Below, piece after piece: positions 27,071-34,688 of a DNA stretch of 64,000 nt (the stretch's first letter is position 1; each line of letters opens with the position of its first letter). Below the pieces are notes generated by a model. That model made no database searches. It was not told where the DNA came from and saw only the letters and a program-made list of their open reading frames with translations. The translations under genes and the position numbers were made by a program. The stretch is from Kosakonia sp. SMBL-WEM22. Its GTDB lineage: Bacteria; Pseudomonadota; Gammaproteobacteria; Enterobacterales; Enterobacteriaceae. Where the stretch lies: NCBI RefSeq assembly GCF_014490785.1, contig NZ_CP051488.1:682001-746000 (forward strand). The letters run 5' to 3'.

Positions 27071-28108
27071 ATGAGTGAGTACTGGTGGCAAGATCTGCAT
27101 GACCGTCAGGATCGCTGGCAGGGGCTGGAGTTGGTGGTGCGCGAAGGCAACGGCCAGGCGATGGAGATGCAGAGCGGCAACAATGGGCGCATGGCGCTGC
27201 AGGTCAATGGTGAACCTCTCTTCTGGGCGACGATGCTAAACGATCACTCCGGCGTCTGGCTGGTGTTTAACGCCGAGCACCCCGGCCAGGATCTGCTGCT
27301 GCCTGCCATCAACTCGGCGGACGTAGAAAGCGCCAAACGGGCAGGCGAAGAGAACTGGATCAGCCACTGGTGCCGCTACTTTGCCCGTGAATTGATGGAA
27401 GCGCCCGTTCCGCTGTTGCCGCCGCGCCGCTGGCTGCTGCGCCCGATGCTGGCGGCAAAGCCGCAGGCACCCTATGTTTGTGACCGCAAAGTGCCGCGCG
27501 AGGAGTGGCGTTTTGTGACGCCCGACCACAGCACCTATATCGGCGTGAACTGGTCGCTCTACAGCGAAGATTTTCCCGATCTGCAAAACCCGGAGAAGGT
27601 GAAGTGGGTTGACTGGTGGTGGGGCGGTCATCTGCTGCTCAGCCGCTATCCGGTGGATGCCGAGTCCGGCCGCGTGAAGTGGTGGCGCAAGAAGTGCCGC
27701 GAAAACGCGCTGCCGCCGATTCTGGTGTGGTATATCGCCGGGCTGGCGTCGTTCGTCATTCTTGATGGCCACGACCGGTTACAGGCCGCGCTGGCAGAAG
27801 AGTATCAGCCGCAGTTTCTGGTGCTGAGCGAACTGAGTGAGCAGTCGTGGACGCCCGATGAAGCGTCGCGCGAAAAAGTCCTGCGTTCGCTGGCTATCCA
27901 GCAAGAGAGAAGCAAGAAAACCCCGGCCAATATCGATGCGATGAACCAGACGCTGATAAACCTCTACGATACGCGTTATCTCTACGCTCCGACGCATAGC
28001 CGTGCGGTGCTCGGCGATGGCTCCGGCTGGGAGCGTCAGGTGAAAACCTATCTGCAGCGCCATCAGCTTGATGCGTTTATCGAGAAGATTATGGCGCGTG
28101 AAGAGTAG
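27071..28108 (+). CDS. Unassigned protein with a DGHDRLQAAL motif
   Basis: The 345-residue cytoplasmic protein is unusually rich in Trp. The segment FVILDGHDRLQAAL near residue 235 resembles the DGHHRL motif of ParB/Srx-type folds, where it binds nucleotide, but the rest of such a domain is not evident to me. A strong ribosome site (GAGGAGAAGAGG) supports the start. The gene is followed 63 bases later by a small membrane protein gene on the same strand. It may be a lineage-specific conserved gene at the edge of the toxin island. No function is assigned. Confidence 0.75.
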   Translation: MSEYWWQDLHDRQDRWQGLELVVREGNGQAMEMQSGNNGRMALQVNGEPLFWATMLNDHSGVWLVFNAEHPGQDLLLPAINSADVESAKRAGEENWISHWCRYFARELMEAPVPLLPPRRWLLRPMLAAKPQAPYVCDRKVPREEWRFVTPDHSTYIGVNWSLYSEDFPDLQNPEKVKWVDWWWGGHLLLSRYPVDAESGRVKWWRKKCRENALPPILVWYIAGLASFVILDGHDRLQAALAEEYQPQFLVLSELSEQSWTPDEASREKVLRSLAIQQERSKKTPANIDAMNQTLINLYDTRYLYAPTHSRAVLGDGSGWERQVKTYLQRHQLDAFIEKIMAREE

Positions 28109-28171
28109 GTGAGAAGCAAAGCGCACCGTCAAAAATGGTGCAACGAGGCGCAGCATAAAAAGGAGAGGGTG

Positions 28172-28633
28172 ATGCGCAAAACGTCTAAATCTGTATCTTT
28201 AATCTTAAGCGTAGTGAAGTGGGTCAGCCTGTTTGCGGTTTCCCTTGCTCTGGTTCTCTTTTTTTTACTCTGGCTGATGCTATCAAGGCTGGGGGAGACC
28301 ACGGTCTATACCGAGCGTAACCTATGGGATTACAACACGTTGACCGAAAAGGCAATTGCGCAGGCTCCGCGTATCACCACGAGGTATCATTTTGAATTTC
28401 ATAATGGTGACGGTTATCCCTCCATCAACAGCATCATCTTTGAGAATGCCAGCAAAGAGAGTATCGAGGCGCTGCGGCAGTACATTCAAAGCCTCGGCTA
28501 TGAGCGCGATCCGCATCCGATAACCAGTACAGAAGAGTGGCGAAAACACGGCGACCCGGCAGCAGAGACCTTTTCACTCTATTACGATGCGCAAACCCGC
28601 CAGGCGACGCTAAGTATGACACTGCTGCGTTAG
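28172..28633 (+). CDS. Small single-pass membrane protein, unassigned
   Basis: The 153-residue protein has a basic N terminus (MRKTSKS), one strong membrane segment at about residues 11-37 and a polar domain that would lie in the periplasm. The start at 28172 was chosen because AAGGAGAGGGTG precedes it; the same frame stays open further upstream without a signal. It follows the DGHDRL gene by 63 bases and is probably co-transcribed with it. No family is recognised. An immunity or stress role is possible only as speculation from position. Confidence 0.7.
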   Translation: MRKTSKSVSLILSVVKWVSLFAVSLALVLFFLLWLMLSRLGETTVYTERNLWDYNTLTEKAIAQAPRITTRYHFEFHNGDGYPSINSIIFENASKESIEALRQYIQSLGYERDPHPITSTEEWRKHGDPAAETFSLYYDAQTRQATLSMTLLR

Positions 28634-28652
28634 TGAGTGCTTACTGGAGGCG

Positions 28653-28928
28653 CTATCGTCTGCGCTTACAAATATGTTTATCCCGATGGCCTCTATAGCC
28701 GATGCACTCCCCTGTTTCAGGATCGACGTAATATTTAAACGGCGAGGGTAAAAATTGCTCATTGAAGGGTGCGTCCAGCGGTGGCGCGATATTGGTATTG
28801 ATTTCCCAGTACCGCTTGTTGTCACTTTCAACGAGCGAAGCCACGTGGTAGGCCTCATCCCAGCCGTTTTCGAAATTTTCATTCGCCCAGGCTTTCGCCG
28901 AGGCGAGTGCGGTTTTTTCGTCAATCAT
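28653..28928 (-). CDS. Small unassigned soluble protein (91 residues)
   Basis: The product has no export signal. It begins MIDEKTALASAKAWANENF and ends with a region containing YVDPETGECIGYRGHRDKH and a basic tail. The ribosome site AAGGAG is placed well before the ATG at 28928, so the gene is probably real. It is convergent with the membrane protein gene, with 19 bases between. The small acidic-aromatic character and location beside the toxin island would suit an immunity protein, but nothing in the sequence proves that. Confidence 0.65.
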   Translation of the reverse strand: MIDEKTALASAKAWANENFENGWDEAYHVASLVESDNKRYWEINTNIAPPLDAPFNEQFLPSPFKYYVDPETGECIGYRGHRDKHICKRRR

Positions 28929-29019
28929 GCGCCTTCTCCTTAAGCCAGAATGGGCTAATCATGAACTTTTTCAGCCAGTAAGCAAACCCATCCCGCTTCC
29001 CTGCGGGCCTGCAAATCCC

Positions 29020-30330
29020 CTATTTCACCGCCTGCAGCGCCGTTTTATCGACGTAGGGCTTCATCAGCGTATCCGCCTCTTTTTGTGCGGCGGCGGCCGC
29101 GGCTTCCGGCGTCACTTTCTCATCGTTTACCACCGCGGCGAGTTGGTTCTCCATTGCCTTGCGTACGGCGACGGTTTCATAAGTGGAGTACCACGGGTGC
29201 GCATACTGTAGCTGCTCCAGCGCAATCGCCGCGCGCGGGTCCTGCTTGAGATAGGCCTTCATCTCCGGCGTATCGTAGGTCGCTTTCAGCGGCGAGAAGT
29301 AGCCGGTAAAGCGGCTCCATGCGCCGTTGACCTCCGGGCTGATAAGGTAGGTCATAAATTGATAAGCCGCTTTTTTCTGCGCGTCTGAAATGCCTTTAAA
29401 GCTCACCAGGCTGGCACCGCCAATCGGCACCGCGCGCTGCAGCTGGGCAGGCATCATCGCTACGCCCAGCTCAAACCCTTTGCTGTTCTCGCGCATAAAA
29501 CCGAGTGCGCCGGTGCTCAACATCGTCATCCCGACCTTGCCGGAGAAGAAGGCGGCGCTGATCTGCTTTGAGTTCAGCACGCCGGAGGGCATCACTTTCT
29601 CTTTGTAGATCAGATCCTGCCAGAAGCGCAGCGCGCCAATGGTGGTCGGCGCGTTGTAATAGACTTCGCCGGGGAAGTTCTCGTTGAAGTAGTTGCCGCC
29701 ATTGGCGCGTACCAGCGAGGAGAAGATCCAGCCGCCGTAATCATCATTGGTGGAGGGGAGCATAATGCCCCACTGGCCTTTGCTCTGATCTGTCAGCTTT
29801 TTCGCATCCTCCAGCAGCGTTTTCCAGTCTTGCGGCGGCTGAGTGATGCCCGCCTGCGCAAACAGCGTTTTGTTGTAGTAGAGGATCGGCGTCGAGTTAT
29901 GGAATGGAATGGTATAGGTCACGCCCATCACCTGCGCATTCTTATGCATCGCAGGCCAGAAGGCGCTTTGCAGGAAATCGCCCGCCTTTTTATCGCCATA
30001 TTTGAACAGCTCATCCATCGGCAGGATCTCATCTTTCAGCGCCAGATCGGTGGTGAAGTTGGCAGACATAATCACCAGCGCAGGCGGTTGGCCTGCCTTT
30101 TGCGCGGACTCGGCTTTCATTTTGGTGGTGTCGTAGTTGCCGGTAAAAATGCCGCGCACCTCGACCTCTTTTTGCGAGTCGTTAAAGGCTTTAATGATGC
30201 GCGTCATCTCCATCGTCAGCTTGCCGTCGACCGGTGCCGGAAACATAAAGTCGATCTTCTCCTGCGCCGCCGCATTGGCGCTTATCGCAAGGGTTATGCC
30301 GTAAGTAAGCGCTCGCATTAGCTTATGCAT
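29020..30330 (-). CDS. Ugp-like ABC transporter solute-binding protein (glycerol phosphate compounds)
   Basis: The 436-residue protein begins with a signal peptide (MHKLMRALTYGITLAISANAAA) and has the layout of family 1 solute-binding proteins such as UgpB: ALVIMSANFTTDLALKDEILPMDEL, YTIPFHNSTPILYYNKTLF and a Trp/Tyr-rich C-terminal lobe (AHPWYSTYETVAVRKAMENQL). It would bind glycerol-3-phosphate or glycerophosphodiesters in the periplasm. The start at 30330 has AGGAGAGAGACC upstream; the frame open beyond it belongs to the ATPase region. It overlaps the ATPase gene by eight bases and is last in a five-gene operon, whereas ugpB is first in E. coli. Confidence 0.88.
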   Translation of the reverse strand: MHKLMRALTYGITLAISANAAAQEKIDFMFPAPVDGKLTMEMTRIIKAFNDSQKEVEVRGIFTGNYDTTKMKAESAQKAGQPPALVIMSANFTTDLALKDEILPMDELFKYGDKKAGDFLQSAFWPAMHKNAQVMGVTYTIPFHNSTPILYYNKTLFAQAGITQPPQDWKTLLEDAKKLTDQSKGQWGIMLPSTNDDYGGWIFSSLVRANGGNYFNENFPGEVYYNAPTTIGALRFWQDLIYKEKVMPSGVLNSKQISAAFFSGKVGMTMLSTGALGFMRENSKGFELGVAMMPAQLQRAVPIGGASLVSFKGISDAQKKAAYQFMTYLISPEVNGAWSRFTGYFSPLKATYDTPEMKAYLKQDPRAAIALEQLQYAHPWYSTYETVAVRKAMENQLAAVVNDEKVTPEAAAAAAQKEADTLMKPYVDKTALQAVK

Positions 30331-31396
30331 GGTCTCTCTCCTGGTGTAAATTACGCTGCGTATCGGCAGCAAAAAGGTGGCAATCAAACGGTGCAAAACC
30401 GACGCTGAGCGTCTCCCCTTTGTTAGGAACATCGCCCCGGTGGCGGCGGATATAGCGCAGGTTGCCAATCGGCGTGGTGACATGCAGCTGGTAATCTGCG
30501 CCCATCAGTTCGCGCTGGGTAACGGTGGCAGGCAGTGTTAGTTGGCCTGCTTCTGGCGTATCGATGATGTGTTCCGGGCGAATGCCGAGCCACACCTCTG
30601 CATGATGTTGGGCGTGAGCCGGCAGCGGCAGGCGCTGCTCGCCCAGCAGCACGTCACCCCCGGCACAGGGCAGCCGTAGCAGGTTCATCGCCGGTGAGCC
30701 GATAAAGCCAGCGACAAAGAGGTTTGCCGGGTGGGCATAGAGATCTTCCGGGCGGCCCACCTGTTGCACATGCCCGCCATTCATCACCACGATGCGGTCG
30801 GCCATCGACATTGCTTCGGTCTGATCGTGGGTGACGTAGATGGTGCTTATCTGTAACTGCTGGTGCATCGCCATGATGCTGTCGCGCACGTCGCTGCGCA
30901 GGCGGGCATCGAGGTTGGAGAGCGGTTCATCCATCAAAAAGAGCTTCGGGTTGCGCACGATGGCGCGCGCCATCGCCACGCGCTGGCGCTGGCCGCCGGA
31001 GAGCTTCGCCGGTTTTCTCTCCAGCAGCGTATCGAGTTCCAGCATTTGCGCCACCCGCTCCAGCCGCGGCTGCCAGCTTGATCGCTCTTCGTTGCGCACC
31101 TTCATGCCGAAGGTGATGTTGTCGCGCACAGAAAGATGCGGGAAGAGGGCGTAGTTCTGGAAAATCATCGCAAAGTTGCGATCGCGCGGCGAAAGAGAAG
31201 TGATCTGCTGATTATCGAGCCAGATCTCCCCGCTGCTGACGCTCTCCAATCCGGCGATCAGCCGCAGCAGCGTGCTCTTGCCGCAGCCGGACGGCCCGAC
31301 CAGCACGACAAATTCACCGTCGGCAATCTCCAGCGACACCGCGCGCAGCGCCGCATTGCCCTCAAAACGTTTACTTACCTGATTGAGTCTTAACAT
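30323..31396 (-). CDS. Ugp/MalK-type ABC transporter ATP-binding protein
   Basis: The 357-residue protein has Walker A GPSGCGKST, Q-loop MIFQNYALFPH, signature LSGGQRQR and Walker B LFLMDEPLSNLDARL, followed by a C-terminal TOBE-type regulatory domain (about 240-350) as in UgpC and MalK. It would drive uptake through the two permeases encoded upstream. The start is set at MLRLNQVSKRF (31396); an ATG at 31411 (MSAKTM) overlapping the end of gpdQ is equally possible, as neither has a strong ribosome site. The frame open further upstream is gpdQ in another phase. It overlaps the binding-protein gene by eight bases. Confidence 0.9.
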   Translation of the reverse strand: MLRLNQVSKRFEGNAALRAVSLEIADGEFVVLVGPSGCGKSTLLRLIAGLESVSSGEIWLDNQQITSLSPRDRNFAMIFQNYALFPHLSVRDNITFGMKVRNEERSSWQPRLERVAQMLELDTLLERKPAKLSGGQRQRVAMARAIVRNPKLFLMDEPLSNLDARLRSDVRDSIMAMHQQLQISTIYVTHDQTEAMSMADRIVVMNGGHVQQVGRPEDLYAHPANLFVAGFIGSPAMNLLRLPCAGGDVLLGEQRLPLPAHAQHHAEVWLGIRPEHIIDTPEAGQLTLPATVTQRELMGADYQLHVTTPIGNLRYIRRHRGDVPNKGETLSVGFAPFDCHLFAADTQRNLHQERDHA

Positions 31397-31400
31397 GGTT

Positions 31401-32225
31401 TTAGCGCTCATCCACCGGGCAGCTGATCTGCGGGTTGTAGAGCCACGGGCCGGGGTAGTGAGAAAGTGAATGCAGGTAGCTAACCCACTGCTCGCCAACC
31501 TGGCGGTGCATCAGACAGGCGGGCGGCGACATATCGTAATAGGGGCGGGTATCTTCGTGGCAGTACGGCACCTGGTGCACGGTGGCGGGTATGGTGGCAA
31601 TCGTCGTCTGGCGATACTGGGTCATGGTCAGGCTGTGGTTATGGCCACAGAAGATGCGCGTCAGCGCCGGGAAACGCTCAATCAGATTTAACAGCAGATG
31701 GCCATTTTCGCAGGCGATACGATCCATCTGCGCATTGCCGAGCGGCAGCGGCGGGTGATGCATAAAGAGCGCGGTAGGCCGATCTCTACTCTGTGTAAGC
31801 TGCGCCTCCAGCCAGTTCAGCGTCTCCGGTGTCAGCCAGCCTTTTGACTCGCCGGCGAGGCTTGTATCAATAAACAGCAGGCGAGTGGCGAACTCATCAA
31901 TCGCGTAACGCATATTGTGCGCATCGCTGCCCAGCTGCGGGCAGAGCGGGTGCATATACTCAAGAAAGTGCGCTTTGTCGTCGTGATTGCCGGGAATGAC
32001 AAACAGCGGATAGTCGAGGCTGCCGAGCACCTGGCGCGCCACGCGGTACTCCGCAGGCTGGCCGCAGTTGACGATATCGCCGCTGATCACCACCGCGTCC
32101 GGGCGCTCGCGCAGGGCGTTGAGCTGGCACACCACATCGGCGTTACCGGCATTGACGTCAATAAACCCATACAGCTTCTGATGCTGGCTGCGAAAGTGGG
32201 TGTCGGAAATTTGCGCTAAAAACAT
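31401..32225 (-). CDS. gpdQ: Glycerophosphodiesterase GpdQ
   Basis: The 274-residue protein matches the binuclear metallophosphoesterase GpdQ known from Enterobacter/Klebsiella aerogenes in length and in every metal ligand: Asp8 and His10 (SDTH), Asp50 (SGDIVNCG), Asn80 (PGNHDD), His156 (MHHPP), and His195/His197 (CGHNH). GpdQ hydrolyses glycerophosphoethanolamine and related diesters, and also other phosphodiesters. The ATG at 32225 places the ligands at the known numbering; a GTG one codon earlier is in frame. It lies between the permease and ATPase genes of a Ugp-like transporter, which suggests that imported diesters are cleaved at once in the cytoplasm. Confidence 0.93.
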   Translation of the reverse strand: MFLAQISDTHFRSQHQKLYGFIDVNAGNADVVCQLNALRERPDAVVISGDIVNCGQPAEYRVARQVLGSLDYPLFVIPGNHDDKAHFLEYMHPLCPQLGSDAHNMRYAIDEFATRLLFIDTSLAGESKGWLTPETLNWLEAQLTQSRDRPTALFMHHPPLPLGNAQMDRIACENGHLLLNLIERFPALTRIFCGHNHSLTMTQYRQTTIATIPATVHQVPYCHEDTRPYYDMSPPACLMHRQVGEQWVSYLHSLSHYPGPWLYNPQISCPVDER

Positions 32226-32236
32226 CACTGCACTCC

Positions 32237-33124
32237 TTATTTAATGCCGGAGAAGCCAAAGCTTCGAAGAAATTGTTTCTGGAACGCGATGAAGGCGATC
32301 ATTAGCGGCAGGCAGACCATCAGCGTTCCGGCGCTGATTACCCCCCACTGCCCGCCGGACTCCGCGCCCATGGCGAAGGAGACCAGCCCGACCGTCAGCA
32401 CCTGCTTATCGGGATCGTTGAGCATCATTAGCGGCCATAAATACTCGTTCCAGTGATAGGTAATGCTGACGGTGGCGAAGGCGAGCAGCGACGGCCAGGA
32501 CATCGGCAGCATCACGCGGAACAGCACCTGCCACCAGCGGCAGCCCTCCATCAGCGCCGCCTCTTCAATCTCTTTCGGGATGGCGAGAAAGGCCTGGCGC
32601 ATCAGGAACACGCCAAACGCCGAGGTAAAGTAGGGCATCATCACGCCGGTTAAGGTGTTGAGCAGGCCGAAGGTTTTCAGCGTCAGCATGTTGGGGATCA
32701 TCATCACCACCGGCATGATCATCAACTGCACCAGAAAGAGTACGAACAGCGTCTGCTTGCCGCGAAACTCATGGCAGGCGAAGACATACCCGGCGGTCGT
32801 GATGGTAAACAGCTGTACGAAGAAGGTGCCGAAGGCGAAAATCAGCGTATTGCCATAGAGGCTCAGCCAGTCGGCGCTGTTCCACGCCTCACGGAAGTTA
32901 TCCAGCGTCAGCGGGAAGCGCGGCAGGATCGAGGCCATCTCTTCGCCGAAGGTGGTAGTGCTGAAAGCGGACGACAGCATCCAGATAAACGGGCTGATCC
33001 ACAGCAGCGCCAGGCAGCTCATCAGCAGCGCAAGGGTAAACGAGCGGGAGTGGCGCAGACGCAGCCAGCGCGGGCGGGCAACCGCAGCCGTCGAATTGAG
33101 GGCAGGCGAGATCTCAACGCTCAT
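32237..33124 (-). CDS. Ugp-like ABC transporter permease (UgpE type)
   Basis: The 295-residue inner-membrane protein has six predicted membrane segments and the EAA loop (EEAALMEGCRWWQVLFRVMLP) that docks on the ATPase. A polar N-terminal extension (about 28 residues) precedes the first membrane segment. It corresponds to UgpE/MalG-type carbohydrate permeases. It overlaps the other permease gene by 11 bases and ends 11 bases before gpdQ, so the five genes form one operon. Confidence 0.9.
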   Translation of the reverse strand: MSVEISPALNSTAAVARPRWLRLRHSRSFTLALLMSCLALLWISPFIWMLSSAFSTTTFGEEMASILPRFPLTLDNFREAWNSADWLSLYGNTLIFAFGTFFVQLFTITTAGYVFACHEFRGKQTLFVLFLVQLMIMPVVMMIPNMLTLKTFGLLNTLTGVMMPYFTSAFGVFLMRQAFLAIPKEIEEAALMEGCRWWQVLFRVMLPMSWPSLLAFATVSITYHWNEYLWPLMMLNDPDKQVLTVGLVSFAMGAESGGQWGVISAGTLMVCLPLMIAFIAFQKQFLRSFGFSGIK

Positions 33125-33986
33125 AGTGCGCTCCTCTTTCCAGTAATTTCAGGTTAACCAGCGAAAAGATGAACAGGCCGACCAGCGTTAAAAAGGTGGC
33201 CGCCGAGGCTTTACCGAGATCGTGCGTCTCCCAGGCGAGATTCTGGATGTAGTAGAGCAGCACGGTGGTGGCGTTATCCGGCCCGCCGTGAGTCATCACC
33301 GCAACATGATCGATCTGCGTTACGGAGTAGATCAGCGCCGTGGTGAGCACAAAGCTCAGGGTCGGGCGCAGCAGCGGCAGTGTCACTTTGAAAAAGACCT
33401 GCGTTGGCGTTGCGCCCTCCATCACCGCCGCTTCACGCGTGGAAGCGGGAATACCCTGCAAGCCGGCGAGAAAGAAGAGCATGTAGTAGCCGGCGAATTT
33501 CCATACGCCAATCAGCGCCAGCGCAAACAGGGCGCTGTTGCTGCGGCCGAGCCAGTTGTTATTCATCGGGCCAAAGAGGGCGGCCAGGTAGTGATCGAGC
33601 ATGCCGAGGCCGGGCATAAAGATAAACAGCCAGAGTGCTGCGGCGCTGACCATCGGGATAATCATCGGGAAGAAAAAGGCGGTACGCAGCCAGCGGTTGA
33701 CGCGGTGGTTTTCCCACAGTGCGACGGCCAGCAGCAGCGCCAACGTGACGCCCGGGATCACCGTCAGCAGGATGTAGAGCAGGTTATTGAGCAGCGATTG
33801 CCAGAATGCGCTGTCCGCCAGCAGGCGCGTAAAGTTAGCCGCGCCGACAAAGGGCGGGTTGTCGCTCGCCATGCGCGTATCAAACAGGCTGTCGTAGACC
33901 GAGCGCAGCAGGGGGAAGTAGGTGAACAGCGCCAGGAACAGCAGCGACGGCGAGAGGATAAGCCAGGGAAGCCAGTACTTTTTCAT
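33114..33986 (-). CDS. Ugp-like ABC transporter permease (UgpA type)
   Basis: The 290-residue inner-membrane protein begins MKKYWLPWLILSPSLLFLALFTYFPL, the usual start of UgpA/MalF-type permeases, and contains the EAA loop (TREAAVMEGATPTQVFFKVTLP). It is the first gene of the operon permease-permease-gpdQ-ATPase-binding protein. About 110 bases separate it from the REP array, so the operon promoter should lie there. I looked for a Pho box and saw no convincing match. Confidence 0.9.
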   Translation of the reverse strand: MKKYWLPWLILSPSLLFLALFTYFPLLRSVYDSLFDTRMASDNPPFVGAANFTRLLADSAFWQSLLNNLLYILLTVIPGVTLALLLAVALWENHRVNRWLRTAFFFPMIIPMVSAAALWLFIFMPGLGMLDHYLAALFGPMNNNWLGRSNSALFALALIGVWKFAGYYMLFFLAGLQGIPASTREAAVMEGATPTQVFFKVTLPLLRPTLSFVLTTALIYSVTQIDHVAVMTHGGPDNATTVLLYYIQNLAWETHDLGKASAATFLTLVGLFIFSLVNLKLLERGAHYER

Positions 33987-34098
33987 AGTTGCCTGAAAAA
34001 AACGTCACGGGTTTCGAAAGCGGGCATTGTGTGAAACCAATGCTGCAAAAGCATGGCGTGCAGGTGACTGTTTAATGAAGCGGAAGTACGGGGAGCAT

Positions 34099-34665
34099 GC
34101 CGGGTGGCGGCTACGCCTTACCCGGCCTACGAAAAGCGAGGCTTCAACGCGTAGGCCCGATAAGCGCAGCGCCATCGGGCAATGCAGGGGAGGTGCCGGG
34201 TGGCGGCTACGCCTTACCCGGCCTACGAAAAGCGAGGCTTCAACGCGTAGGCCTGATAAGCGTAAGCGCCATCGGGCAATGCAGGGGAGGTGCCGGGTGG
34301 CGGCTACGCCTTACCCGGCCTACGAAAAGCAAGGATCAACACGTAGGCCCGATAAGCGTAAGCGCCATCGGGCAATGCAGGGGAGATGCCGGGTGGCGGC
34401 TACGCCTTACCCGGCCTACGAAAAGCAAGGCTTCAACGCGTAGGCCTGATAAGCGTAAGCGCCATCGGGCAATGCAGAGGAGATGCCGGGTGGCGGCTAC
34501 GCCTTACCCGGCCTACGAAAAGCGAGGCTTCAACGCGTAGGCCCGATAAGCGTAAGCGCCATCGGGCAGTGCAGAGGAGATACCGAGTGGCGGCTACGCC
34601 TTACCCGGCCTACGAAAAGCAAGGATCAACGCGTAGGCCCGATAAGCGCAGCGCCATCGGGCAAT
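34099..34665. repeat. Array of six tandem REP/BIME units
   Basis: Six units start at 34099, 34195, 34292, 34388, 34485 and 34582, giving a period of 96-97 bases. Each has a GCCGGGTGGCGGCTACGCC hairpin half, TTACCCGGCCTAC, a short variable spacer (GAAAAGC...), then CGTAGGCC(C/T)GATAAGCG(TA)AGCGCCATCGGGCAAT in inverted orientation. This is the layout of enterobacterial REP sequences arranged as a BIME. Two spacer types (GAGGCTTCAACGCG and AAGGATCAACACG) alternate without a fixed order. It lies between the ends of two minus-strand transcription units and can protect mRNA ends or bind gyrase and IHF. Open frames read through it only because it lacks stops. Confidence 0.95.
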
Positions 34666-34688
34666 GGTGAAGCGCTACCGGTTAAACC

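Noticed and set aside
28980..29012. Hairpin CCCGC...GCGGG after the Ugp-like binding-protein gene as a terminator
   Set aside because: The stem is short and no T-run follows it on the minus strand.
34099..34665. CRISPR array because of regular spaced repeats
   Set aside because: Repeats are about 96 bases with almost no unique spacers and the sequence matches REP/BIME hairpins; no cas genes are present.
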